From: an uncultured Litorilinea sp.
GTDB lineage: Bacteria > Chloroflexota > Anaerolineae > Caldilineales > Caldilineaceae
NCBI GenBank assembly: GCA_937922105.1
Contig: CAKZVN010000178.1
Coordinates: 1-7,313 of the forward strand
Direction: 5' to 3'
DNA length: 7,313 bases
Shown here: positions 1-6,208 of the stretch, piece by piece
How the letters are laid out: each line of letters starts with the position of its first letter
Numbering within the stretch: the stretch's first letter is position 1
The notes under the pieces: model-generated
Told to the model about the DNA's origin: nothing
Databases searched by the model: none
Seen by the model: only the letters and a program-made list of their open reading frames with translations
Made by a program: the position numbers and the translations under genes

Positions 1-25
1 GTCGTCGTGCGGAGGGGTGAAACCA

Positions 26-62
26 AAAGGACCGGACACCGGCAAGCGGCGTCCGGTCCTTT
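26..62 (-). terminator. Rho-independent-type hairpin downstream of the redoxin gene
   Basis: A perfect 12-bp inverted repeat (26-37 with 51-62) is extended by three inner pairs (39-41 with 47-49) after one mismatch, leaving a 5-nt loop. Read on the minus strand the stem runs into TTTTGGTTTC, a short T tract, and it begins about 55 nt past the redoxin stop codon. The arms are nearly symmetrical in flanking T/A, so it could also stop plus-strand transcription entering from the left of the window. Confidence 0.72.
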
Positions 63-117
63 CCATTATCCTATGAACGGGCCGTGAATGGAAAATGGGG
101 CGGGTGGGTTGCGGGGC

Positions 118-720
118 CTACCGTGCGGGCATGCCGGGCAACACCAGGTCGCACGCCTCGGCGGGCATCCAGTGCGCGTCCTTGCCGTCCCACTTGACGT
201 TGCAGCCGATGGGGTTGGTTAAGGGAACGGAGACCGGTTTGCCCGCCACGACTTCGGCGAGGGCATTGTCCAGGTCGTTGACCGTCATCATGCTGACGTC
301 TTTGGGGCTGTCTACGCCGCGCCCGGTATAGACCAGTTTGCGCTCTTGGTCGAAGACGTAGAAGTGGGGCGTGCGCAGCGCGCCGTAGGCCAAGGCGACT
401 TCCTGGGAGTCGTCGCGGCAATAGACCCACGGGAATTGGTGGGTCTTCATGCGCTCGACCATGTGCTCGAAGGAGTCTTCGGGCTTGGTGTTGACGCTGT
501 TGGAGTTGATGGCGACAAAGCGCACGCCGTGCGGCGCGTATTTCAGGGCCGTCTGGCGGGTGACTTCGTCGGAGCCGAGCACATAGGGACAGTGGTTACA
601 GGTGAAGAAGATGACCAGGACTTTGGCGTCGGCAAAGTCGGCCAAGGAATAGGTCTTGCCGTCGGTGGCAGGCAGGCGGAAGTCGGGGGGCTGTTGCCCC
701 AGTTGCAGGGTAAAGGCCAT
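118..720 (-). CDS. Thioredoxin-fold redoxin (AhpC/TSA-like, PRX_like1 group)
   Basis: A 200-residue cytoplasmic thiol-disulfide or peroxide-handling protein of the AhpC/TSA-redoxin superfamily. Visible: the N-terminal redoxin lead-in (PPDFRLPATDGKTYSL, from residue 11), strand beta-1 VLVIFF, then the active-site motif TCNHCPYV with C41 and C44, the cis-proline TP pair at 117-118, and a C-terminal GCNVKW signature with C173. The CNHC motif, rather than the CGPC of thioredoxin, together with the C-terminal GCxxKW segment, is typical of the peroxiredoxin-like/redoxin group often named simply 'thioredoxin family protein'. There is no signal peptide or membrane segment. The ATG at 720 is chosen because AAAGGA lies about 8 nt upstream; an upstream in-frame ATG at 783 would add 21 residues unlike the family and has no comparable site. 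It appears monocistronic, with a terminator downstream. The physiological reductant and substrate cannot be told from the sequence. Confidence 0.9.
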   Translation of the reverse strand: MAFTLQLGQQPPDFRLPATDGKTYSLADFADAKVLVIFFTCNHCPYVLGSDEVTRQTALKYAPHGVRFVAINSNSVNTKPEDSFEHMVERMKTHQFPWVYCRDDSQEVALAYGALRTPHFYVFDQERKLVYTGRGVDSPKDVSMMTVNDLDNALAEVVAGKPVSVPLTNPIGCNVKWDGKDAHWMPAEACDLVLPGMPAR

Positions 721-746
721 GAGAGGTTCCTTTCGGCTTGTGGTCC

Positions 747-782
747 TGCTTGACCGCATCAGGCGAGGGGAGTGGTCAAGCA
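747..782 (-). promoter_or_regulatory. Leader hairpin or operator upstream of the redoxin gene
   Basis: An 11-bp inverted repeat (747-757 with 772-782, one G-T wobble) encloses a 14-nt spacer and ends about 27 nt upstream of the redoxin start codon, just outside its ribosome binding site. It lies within the probable untranslated leader. It could be an mRNA hairpin or the binding site of a dimeric repressor; the sequence does not decide between them. Confidence 0.4.
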
Positions 783-897
783 CGCACCATGCAGTTTCGT
801 GTCACGCAGTGGTTGTGAAGACCCTCGTCCTGTCTCTATTAGTATACAAGAGGCTGTCAAGCGACGCGGCTTACGATCTCATGGGACTCGCAGCCAC

Positions 898-930
898 ACC
901 CTCCTGGAAGTTCGCAGCTTCCAGGAGGGT
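898..930. repeat. Palindromic intergenic repeat, copy 1
   Basis: A perfect 13-bp stem (898-910 with 918-930) closes a 7-nt loop. The core arms CTGGAAG and CTTCCAG, with the adjoining loop, are nearly identical (19 of 21 positions) to a second palindrome at 6216-6236. No T tract follows on either strand, so it does not look like a simple terminator, and a separate good terminator lies beside it at 939-978. It resembles a REP-like dispersed element or an RNA processing or stabilising hairpin. Confidence 0.7.
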
Positions 931-938
931 AGAGCGCC

Positions 939-978
939 GGAAAAAGCGCGAGCCGCTCCCGGCTGGGAACGGCTCGCG
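939..978 (-). terminator. Strong rho-independent terminator of the solute-binding protein gene
   Basis: On the minus strand a 9-bp perfect GC-rich stem (947-955 with 970-978), continued after one mismatch by four more pairs (957-960 with 965-968) around a GGCT/AGCC tetraloop, is followed directly by CTTTTTCC. It starts 27 nt after the stop codon of the solute-binding protein, the textbook position and structure of an intrinsic terminator. Confidence 0.88.
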
Positions 979-1005
979 GTCCAGACGAAGAAGTCGCGAC
1001 AGCGC

Positions 1006-2391
1006 TTACTCGGGGCGCGGCAGGTCCAGGACGGCGTTGACCTTTTCCACGATGGTCCCGGCATGGGCTTCCCAGGTGGTGTCGCCTTCCCAGATGAGGT
1101 TGATCTCGTTGAGGAAGACGTTGTTGGCCTCGGTGAAGCGGGTGTTCTTGGGCATGGGGAACGGCTCGATGCCGGCGGTGAGCAGTTGGTCCATGAGCGC
1201 GAAGGTGCGGTTCACGGCGACCACGTCGGGGTGCGTCCAGGCCGACTTGTGACCGTTGGGCTGGAGCTTGCCGTCCAGCACCATGATGACGCCGGCTTCG
1301 GTGGAGGAGTAGATCTTGAGCAGTTCCCACGCCTCTTCGATGTGGGCCGACTTGGAGTTGATCATGTGCTGGTTGCCGGAGTAGCAGGTCCCCTGGCGCC
1401 CTTCGGGGCCGACGGGCAGGAGCGCAGCGTCAATCTCGAACTTGCCGCCGATCTGGTTGATGAAGGAGTTGACGCCGCCGGCGGTGGTGGCGTGGGTGGC
1501 GTTGAAGCCCGCGACAAAGATGCGGCCCGGGCTGTTTTCGATGTAGTCGGACTGGCGCGGGGCGATCTTATTGTCCAGGAGGTCGCGATACCAGGCCGCG
1601 ATTTCACCGTGCAGCGGTTGATCGTAGAGCAGGCGGGTGCCCTCGCCGTTCATGACCCAGGAGTCAATGGAATCCGGGCTGCCCCACGAGCGGGAGAAGT
1701 TGCTGTAGTAGTGGAAGGAGTTCATGCCGTCGAAGCCGAGGCCGAAGATCCCGGCGCTGGGGTCAGCCGCGGCGCGAGCCAGGTCGGCCCAGTCGGCGAT
1801 GGTCCAGCCGTCGGCGGGAAGGGGCAGGCCCTTCTCTTCCAACATGGTGATGTTGTAGGCGACGGCGATGTTGCCGCCGGGGTGCACCACGCCGGGGAAG
1901 CTGAAGTTCTTGCCGTCCAGCGAGTTGCCTGCCATGACCGAGGGGTAGATGTCGTCGTAGTCGGCGGGCGGGTCGGTGGCGAGCAGGTCGTCAATCTCCA
2001 GATAGATGCCCTTGAGGAAGTTGATGAACAGCCAGCGGTGGTGACCGTACACGAGATCTTGCAGGGTGTTGGAGATGAAGCCGGTCTGGGTCTTGGTTTC
2101 GATTTCACCGTAGATGGTTTCTTCGATGACGACCTGGATGCCGGTGTCGGCCTGGAAGCGCTCACCCAAGATGCGGGGCATGACCGATTGACCGGCTTCC
2201 GGCGCAGCCTGAACGCGCAAAACGACATCGGTGGGGGCAGGCGCGCCGGACGCGCCGGTGGCTGGGGCCGCACCGCCGCCCGCCGGGGCAGGCGCAGCAC
2301 AGGCTGCCATCATCTGCACACCCAGCGCGCCTAAGCCGGTGACTGCCACGCCCTGCAAAAACTTGCGGCGCGTGATGTTCTTCCGCTGCAT
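1006..2391 (-). CDS. Tat-exported extracellular solute-binding lipoprotein, family 1
   Basis: A 461-residue precursor of an ABC-transporter substrate-binding protein of the SBP_bac_1 type, which delivers sugars or related solutes to an inner-membrane permease. The N terminus carries a twin-arginine motif (TRRKFLQ, residues 7-13), a hydrophobic stretch and a lipobox MAAC with the lipidated Cys at residue 31, followed by an Ala/Pro/Gly-rich linker to about residue 55 and then the two-lobed binding domain (VVLRVQAAPE onwards; later GILAL-like lobes with LGFDGMNSF and the C-terminal helix region WELLKIYSSTEAGVIMV). The ATG at 2391 is supported by AAAGGAG seven bases upstream; the frame stays open for 30 more codons without a signal-peptide-like sequence. 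Length is usual for the family. No permease or ATPase gene is visible: downstream there is a terminator, so the partners must be elsewhere. It is divergent from the catabolic genes, which suggests, but does not prove, that it imports their substrate. Specificity is unknown. Confidence 0.92.
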   Translation of the reverse strand: MQRKNITRRKFLQGVAVTGLGALGVQMMAACAAPAPAGGGAAPATGASGAPAPTDVVLRVQAAPEAGQSVMPRILGERFQADTGIQVVIEETIYGEIETKTQTGFISNTLQDLVYGHHRWLFINFLKGIYLEIDDLLATDPPADYDDIYPSVMAGNSLDGKNFSFPGVVHPGGNIAVAYNITMLEEKGLPLPADGWTIADWADLARAAADPSAGIFGLGFDGMNSFHYYSNFSRSWGSPDSIDSWVMNGEGTRLLYDQPLHGEIAAWYRDLLDNKIAPRQSDYIENSPGRIFVAGFNATHATTAGGVNSFINQIGGKFEIDAALLPVGPEGRQGTCYSGNQHMINSKSAHIEEAWELLKIYSSTEAGVIMVLDGKLQPNGHKSAWTHPDVVAVNRTFALMDQLLTAGIEPFPMPKNTRFTEANNVFLNEINLIWEGDTTWEAHAGTIVEKVNAVLDLPRPE

Positions 2392-2459
2392 GGACCTTCT
2401 CCTTTGACCTTGTGGACAGGAACGACGGAAACTACAACAAACTGAACGAACTAACTGCC

Positions 2460-2483
2460 GTGTGACCGCGACAACCGTCACAC
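2460..2483. promoter_or_regulatory. Inverted repeat, candidate operator
   Basis: GTGTGAC (2460-2466) and GTCACAC (2477-2483) form a perfect 7-bp inverted repeat with a 10-base spacer, centred about 80 bases upstream of the solute-binding protein start codon. The half-site distance of about 17 bases centre to centre would suit a dimeric regulator contacting successive major grooves over one and a half to two turns. It resembles CRP half-sites (TGTGA/TCACA), but the spacer is too long for the CRP consensus. No regulator gene is in view. Confidence 0.4.
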
Positions 2484-2730
2484 AAACAGACCGGGTTGGT
2501 AGACGAACGCAAAGTCAAGCGCTGGATCCGTCCGGTGTGGGAATTGGGTTTGGGTACAACGTTCTGTGTGCGAGCAGTTGTTGGCGCGTATCCTTGACAT
2601 CCGAACCGGCTGACCGAGGGTGGCAGATCGGCTGCCGGGTCAACCCTTTGGCTGCGCCACTGTACCACGCTGTTTCGTGGCTGTCAAACCGCGTTTCAAG
2701 GTTATGAATCTTCTCACGTCCATGAAACGC

Positions 2731-2760
2731 TTGGCATGCGGCGGCAGAGTGGGCTATGCT
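2731..2760 (+). promoter_or_regulatory. Probable sigma70-type promoter of the SelA-like gene
   Basis: TTGGCA (2731-2736) and TATGCT (2755-2760) are separated by 18 bases. The expected transcription start would be near 2767, giving a leader of about 40 nt before the ATG at 2808. Both hexamers are one or two changes from consensus. Confidence 0.5.
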
Positions 2761-2807
2761 ATGTCCAGCGCGGCGTTCGCTATACCTCCTGGAAAGGACA
2801 TCCTGTC

Positions 2808-4088
2808 ATGCATGAGGCCCGCCACCAGGGCGTTCCTTCTGCGCCCCTCTCCCGCGATGTGTATGAAGAGTATCATCTGCGCCGGGTGATCAACGCCAGC
2901 GGCACACTTACGGCTTATGGGCAGTCGGCGATTTTGCCCGCGGCGCAGGCGTTGATGGCGGACGTGGGCGGTCGTTTTTTCGAGATGAACGAACTCCACG
3001 GTCGCGCGTCGGCGGTGATTGCGCGCGTGACCGGGGCCGAGGCCGGGTTCGTCACCTCCTGTGCCGCAGCGGGGATCACCATTGCGGTTGCGGCATGTAT
3101 GGCGGGGAGTGATCCGGGGCGCATTGCCCAGCTGCCCGACACGACCGGCATGAAGAATGAAGTCATCTTGCAGATGGGCCACGCCGTGGACTACGGCGCG
3201 CCGGTGACCCAGGGTATCCGCCTGGCGGGCGCGACGGTGCGCCTGGTGGGCACGGTCAACAACACGGCGCGCAGTTTGTTGGATGCCGCCTTCAACGAGC
3301 GCACCGCGGCGGCGCTCTTTGTGATCTCCCATCACACCACCCAGTACGGCTATGTGCCGCTCCAGGCCTTTGTGGAGACGGCCCACGCCCATGGTGTGCC
3401 GGTGATTGTGGACATGGCGGCGGAGGAACATAAGCTGGGCGAGGTGATCGGCGCCGGGGCTGATTTGGTGATCGCCAGCGGGCATAAACATTTTCGTGGC
3501 CCGACATCCGGTATCATGGCGGGGCGCATGGAGTTGATCCGGGCGTCTTATGCCCAAAATCGCGGCATCGGCCGCGGCATGAAGATCGGCAAGGAGGGCA
3601 TCTTCGGCGTAATTGCCGCGCTGGAGGAGTGGGAACGCGGCGGCTATCGCGCCGGACAGGAGGCCGAGCAGCGGCTGGTGCAGCGCATGGTGGCGCGCCT
3701 GACCGGCATTCCCGGTCTGGTTGCCGAGGCACTGTGGCCTGAGCCGGACCCTTATCCCATCATGCGCGCCAAAGTGACGGTGGACCCGGTGCAGGCAGGG
3801 CTGAACGCAATGGCGCTCTCGGTGGCGCTGGCGGAGGGCGACCCGACCATCAAGACGCGCGGCCATCACGTGGAGGAAGGATACTTCTTGCTCGACCCCT
3901 TCAACCTCAGCGAGGCCGAGGGTGATTATATCTGCGATCGCATTCGCGAGATTCTCAACTGGCCTGCCGCGCGCAAGGCGGAGTTGATGGCCCAGCTGGC
4001 TGGGCTGAGCGTGGCGGACTTGTGGGCGCGCAGTGGGCCGTGGCCCTATCACGCGCCCCACGGCGTGGCGACGGACCAAGCCGGTTGA
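2808..4088 (+). CDS. SelA-like PLP-dependent enzyme (DgaE / selA_rel type lyase)
   Basis: A 426-residue cytoplasmic fold-type I PLP enzyme related to L-seryl-tRNA(Sec) selenium transferase but of the metabolic branch that includes D-glucosaminate-6-phosphate ammonia-lyase (DgaE). Visible in order: the family opening RRVINASGTLTAYG (25-38), a phosphate-binding region VTSCAAAGITIAVA (82-95), VPVIVDMAAEE with the Asp expected to contact the PLP ring nitrogen at D202, SGHKHFRGPTSGIM with the presumed Schiff-base lysine K227, and GMKIGKEGIFGVIAALEEW after it. It is not selenocysteine machinery: no SelB or tRNA(Sec) context is seen, and the lysine region differs from SelA. The ATG at 2808 follows GGAAAGGA with a 9-base spacing; an in-frame ATG at 2736 lies upstream inside the promoter. 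The expected chemistry is alpha,beta-elimination of ammonia from an amino acid or amino sugar acid to give a 2-keto-3-deoxy product. The exact substrate is not known. Next gene: an enolase-superfamily enzyme 148 bases downstream. Confidence 0.87.
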   Translation: MHEARHQGVPSAPLSRDVYEEYHLRRVINASGTLTAYGQSAILPAAQALMADVGGRFFEMNELHGRASAVIARVTGAEAGFVTSCAAAGITIAVAACMAGSDPGRIAQLPDTTGMKNEVILQMGHAVDYGAPVTQGIRLAGATVRLVGTVNNTARSLLDAAFNERTAAALFVISHHTTQYGYVPLQAFVETAHAHGVPVIVDMAAEEHKLGEVIGAGADLVIASGHKHFRGPTSGIMAGRMELIRASYAQNRGIGRGMKIGKEGIFGVIAALEEWERGGYRAGQEAEQRLVQRMVARLTGIPGLVAEALWPEPDPYPIMRAKVTVDPVQAGLNAMALSVALAEGDPTIKTRGHHVEEGYFLLDPFNLSEAEGDYICDRIREILNWPAARKAELMAQLAGLSVADLWARSGPWPYHAPHGVATDQAG

Positions 4089-4133
4089 TTGATTAGGTTC
4101 CTGTCCGAAGGTGCGGCGGTACGCAGGTGGAAT

Positions 4134-4168
4134 CACCATCCCGGATGCTCCGAACTGCCGAGATGGTG
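4134..4168 (+). repeat. Imperfect hairpin between the PLP enzyme and the enolase-superfamily gene
   Basis: CACCATC (4134-4140) pairs with GATGGTG (4162-4168); inside the 21-nt loop a small CGGA/TCCG hairpin (4142-4145 with 4149-4152) can form. There is no T tract, so transcription probably continues into the next gene. It may be an mRNA processing or stability element, or chance. Confidence 0.3.
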
Positions 4169-4236
4169 GCGGACGCGAATGTGTACCGGGCACGATTGAT
4201 TGCTGTCAACGTTCCAAAAGCAAAGGACGAGCGAGG

Positions 4237-5370
4237 ATGAAGATCACAAGGATTGATGCCTACGGTCTGCGCGGGTTGACCCCCGAAGGCGGCTGGAGCA
4301 ACGAGATTCGCCCGGACGATTGTGTGCACACCCTGGTTGCGGTACGCACCGATGCCGGGCTGACGGGCTGGGGCAGCGTCTTCACCAACGACGGCCTGGT
4401 CAAGGCCGCGTTGAATGTGCTGGCTCCGCTCTATGCGGGCGAGAATGCGCTGGAGCCGGAGCGGGTGAGCGAGAAGCTGCACCAGCATATGTTTTGGTTG
4501 GGGCGCGGTGGCGCCATCACCCATACCATCAGCGGGATTGATATTGCGCTGTGGGACATTTTGGGGCAGGCGACGGGGCAGCCGGTGGGGCGGCTGCTGG
4601 GCGGGCGCTATCGCGAGCGAGTGCGCCCCTATGCGTCCTTGCTCATGGACCAACCCGAGCCGCTGCGCGATCACTTGCAGCGCGTCAAGGCGCAGGGGTT
4701 CCGTGCTTTTAAGATGGGCTGGGGGCCGTTCGGTCGCGTGAGCCATGCGCTGGATGAGGCGATTGTGGCTGCGGCGCGCGAGGCGGTGGGGGACGATGCC
4801 TGGCTGATGGTGGATGCCGGCGGCAGCGACGCCTACTGGACCAACGGCTATAAATGGGCCATGCGCACCGCCGCGATGCTGGCGGATTACGACGTGTACT
4901 GGTTCGAGGAACCACTGTCGCCCGATGCGCTGGAGGATTATGTGCAACTGCGCCGCGCCGCGCCCCTGCCCATTGCCGGTGGCGAAGTCTTGACCCGGCG
5001 GCAGTCGTTCCAGCCCTGGCTCCAAGCCGGCGCCTTCGACATTGTGCAGCCCGACGTGACGAAGGTGGGCGGCATCAGCGAGGAACGGCGCATCGGCTGG
5101 ATGGCCCAGGAGAACGGCGTGCGCTTGATTCCCCACGGCTGGAACACTGCGCTCGGTCTGGCGGCAGACTTGCATCTGGCGTCCGCCTTTCCTGCCACCG
5201 AGTTTGTGGAGTATATCACCGGTTCACCCTATATTGACGAACTGACGGTGGGCGGTTGGCAATTGGACGAAGAGGGGATGCTGGCGATTCCCGACACACC
5301 GGGGTTGGGCGTCACGTTGGATTTGGATGCAGTCTCTCGTTACGCCGGTACCACGGTTGAGGCGTCATGA
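4237..5370 (+). CDS. Mandelate racemase/muconate lactonizing enzyme family protein (probable acid-sugar dehydratase)
   Basis: A 377-residue enolase-superfamily enzyme. Residues 1 to about 125 form the capping domain (MKITRIDAYGLRGL start, VHTLVAVRTDAGLTGWG), followed by the (beta/alpha)7-beta barrel. Visible barrel residues: K159 in GFRAFKMGWG, metal ligands D193 (WLMVDAGGSD), E224/E225 (WFEEP) and E250 (IAGGE), then D273 (QPDVTKVGG) and H300 (PHGWNT), the Asp-His dyad of the mandelate racemase subgroup, and E322/E325 near the end of the barrel. Such enzymes abstract a proton alpha to a carboxylate bound to Mg2+; most with a His general base and sugar-acid neighbours are dehydratases. The second Lys of the usual KxK motif appears replaced by Gly161, so racemase activity is unlikely; a rhamnonate-dehydratase-like mechanism is possible. 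The ATG at 4237 has AAAGGA nine bases upstream; an upstream in-frame ATG (4111) would add 42 residues unlike the family. A strong terminator follows 10 bases after the stop. The substrate is not assignable from sequence. Confidence 0.9.
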   Translation: MKITRIDAYGLRGLTPEGGWSNEIRPDDCVHTLVAVRTDAGLTGWGSVFTNDGLVKAALNVLAPLYAGENALEPERVSEKLHQHMFWLGRGGAITHTISGIDIALWDILGQATGQPVGRLLGGRYRERVRPYASLLMDQPEPLRDHLQRVKAQGFRAFKMGWGPFGRVSHALDEAIVAAAREAVGDDAWLMVDAGGSDAYWTNGYKWAMRTAAMLADYDVYWFEEPLSPDALEDYVQLRRAAPLPIAGGEVLTRRQSFQPWLQAGAFDIVQPDVTKVGGISEERRIGWMAQENGVRLIPHGWNTALGLAADLHLASAFPATEFVEYITGSPYIDELTVGGWQLDEEGMLAIPDTPGLGVTLDLDAVSRYAGTTVEAS

Positions 5371-5380
5371 TGCCGGCAGG

Positions 5381-5420
5381 GCGCGACGGGTTTCGCCACA
5401 CGAAACCTGTCGCGCGCTTT
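5381..5420 (+). terminator. Terminator after the enolase-superfamily gene
   Basis: A 15-bp GC-rich stem (5381-5395 with 5401-5415, one G-U wobble) with a 5-nt CCACA loop starts 10 bases after the stop codon at 5370. It is followed by GCTTTG, a weak T tract. The long stem and the position, just before a fresh promoter, support an intrinsic terminator closing the PLP enzyme/enolase-superfamily operon. Confidence 0.77.
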
Positions 5421-5434
5421 GTCGAAAACGGCAT

Positions 5435-5462
5435 TTGGCACAGCAACAAAAGCGGGTATAAT
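5435..5462 (+). promoter_or_regulatory. Strong sigma70-type promoter for the 174-residue protein gene
   Basis: TTGGCA (5435-5440) and a perfect TATAAT (5457-5462) are separated by 16 bases, just after the preceding terminator. Transcription should start near 5469, leaving a leader of about 190 nt before the ATG at 5658. This is the best promoter match in the window. Confidence 0.75.
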
Positions 5463-5468
5463 ACGCGT

Positions 5469-5657
5469 CCATAGCCAGGTCACCCTGGTTTGCCACCGGG
5501 GTGACCCCTCTACCCACCGCCGTGACCTCATGAGCGGCGCAGCATCCACGCTGTTTGCGCGGCCCATCAACGGGCTGTGTGACCCGGAAAGAGTTGCTTT
5601 GCGTTTGTCGCGCAGTCTCACCACAATCACACCATTGCCCACCCATAGGAGGCTGAC
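5469..5657 (+). ncRNA. Structured 5' leader, possible cis-regulatory RNA
   Basis: About 190 untranslated bases lie between the predicted transcription start and the next gene. They hold a 12-bp hairpin near the 5' end (5478-5489 with 5495-5506, one wobble, 5-nt loop) and three shorter candidate stems: 5518-5522 with 5535-5539, 5540-5543 with 5550-5553, and 5562-5565 with 5572-5575. No known riboswitch consensus was recognised, and no obvious anti-terminator/terminator switch ends the leader: the last 75 bases are weakly structured and end in AGGAGG (5647-5652) five bases before the start codon. No leader peptide with its own ribosome binding site was recognised. The assignment as an RNA element is inference from promoter position and pairing only. 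Confidence 0.35.
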
Positions 5658-6182
5658 ATGGCGTTCAAGGTCAAGCAACGCGGCAAGTTGACCTATTATT
5701 ATGAGGGGGACGACCCCGTGCTGTCGGCGCTGGTCACTGAGCTACAGCCCGACGGCGATCTGAAGATCTATTTTTCCGGTCTGACCGGCGGTTATTCAGC
5801 CAAAGGCGTGTTGGGGTTGGACGAGCTGGTCACCATGGACCCGGATCGGGAGATTCCCCTGGTCTTTCAATGCTGGGAAAAGTGGCTGCGCGATGCAGGC
5901 ATCTGCGACAAGTTGGCTGACGTGGACTTTATCGAGATTCACGCATTCGGCTGCCAGCCCAAGTCGCCCCATCCATTGGTGGACCCGGAGGGGTACGCTG
6001 CCGAGTGGGAGCGCCTGCGCACCGCGTATCGCCGCGCTTACGCGGGCTATTTCCGCGAGCATTGCCCGGAGAACGGGTTGCCGGCGCGCTTCACCGTGCA
6101 CGTGGTGGATGTGCCCGATCGCGCGGCGTCGTATGAGTTTTATGGCGTCGGCCTTTTACAGCGTGCGCTGCAGAAGGGGTAA
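5658..6182 (+). CDS. Hypothetical protein, 174 residues
   Basis: I do not recognise a family. The gene is well supported: AGGAGG five bases before the ATG, a dedicated promoter, and codon use like its neighbours. The protein is soluble in appearance, with no signal peptide or membrane segment, mildly acidic (about 26 Asp/Glu against 20 Lys/Arg), and has an N-terminal beta-rich part (KLTYYYEGDDP, DLKIYFSGL), a central segment REIPLVFQCWEKWLRDAGICDKL and an alpha-helical stretch EWERLRTAYRRAYAGYF (116-132) before a beta strand RFTVHVVDVPD. It has four cysteines (72, 83, 99, 136) that are not arranged as CxxC pairs, so there is no evident zinc ribbon or redox site. It sits between the PLP/enolase operon and an amidohydrolase, 119 bases from the latter with no terminator between, so co-transcription with the amidohydrolase is likely. 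A role linked to that enzyme is only a guess from position. Confidence 0.78.
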   Translation: MAFKVKQRGKLTYYYEGDDPVLSALVTELQPDGDLKIYFSGLTGGYSAKGVLGLDELVTMDPDREIPLVFQCWEKWLRDAGICDKLADVDFIEIHAFGCQPKSPHPLVDPEGYAAEWERLRTAYRRAYAGYFREHCPENGLPARFTVHVVDVPDRAASYEFYGVGLLQRALQKG

Positions 6183-6208
6183 GTTGTCTGCATCTGTGGG
6201 TCGTTTAA

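Larger units (their letters stand above)
2392..2807. other. Divergent intergenic region
   Basis: This 416-base spacer separates the minus-strand solute-binding protein from the plus-strand SelA-like gene. No convincing coding sequence was seen; short open frames here lack ribosome binding sites and recognisable protein features. It holds an inverted repeat at 2460-2483 and a probable plus-strand promoter at 2731-2760. A TTGACT on the minus strand (2513-2518) has no acceptable -10 partner, so the solute-binding protein promoter is not located. Confidence 0.6.

Noticed and set aside
841..860. TATACT (841-846) and TTGACA (855-860) on the minus strand as a promoter for the redoxin gene
   Set aside because: Both hexamers look good individually but only 8 bases separate them, far from the 16-18 needed, and neither has a partner at the correct distance.
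772..2334. A long plus-strand open frame (520 codons) antisense to the solute-binding protein gene
   Set aside because: It is a GC-rich shadow frame: low-complexity Gly/Val/Asp-rich translation, no ribosome binding site, and the opposite strand encodes a clear Tat lipoprotein.
2594..2599. TTGACA in the divergent spacer as a plus-strand -35 box
   Set aside because: No -10-like sequence occurs 16-18 bases downstream; the region there is GC-rich.
2808..4088. Annotation as selA, L-seryl-tRNA(Sec) selenium transferase
   Set aside because: The similarity is to the metabolic SelA-like branch. No selB, selD or tRNA(Sec) is nearby and the active-site lysine segment differs from SelA.
2754..4193. A long minus-strand open frame (479 codons) antisense to the SelA-like gene
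   Set aside because: The translation is His/Arg/Gly-rich with no domain features, and the plus strand carries an unmistakable PLP enzyme. Antisense open frames are common at this GC content.
4093..5175. A minus-strand open frame of 360 codons antisense to the enolase-superfamily gene
   Set aside because: There is no ribosome binding site and the composition is that of a shadow frame; the plus-strand product has all the expected metal ligands.
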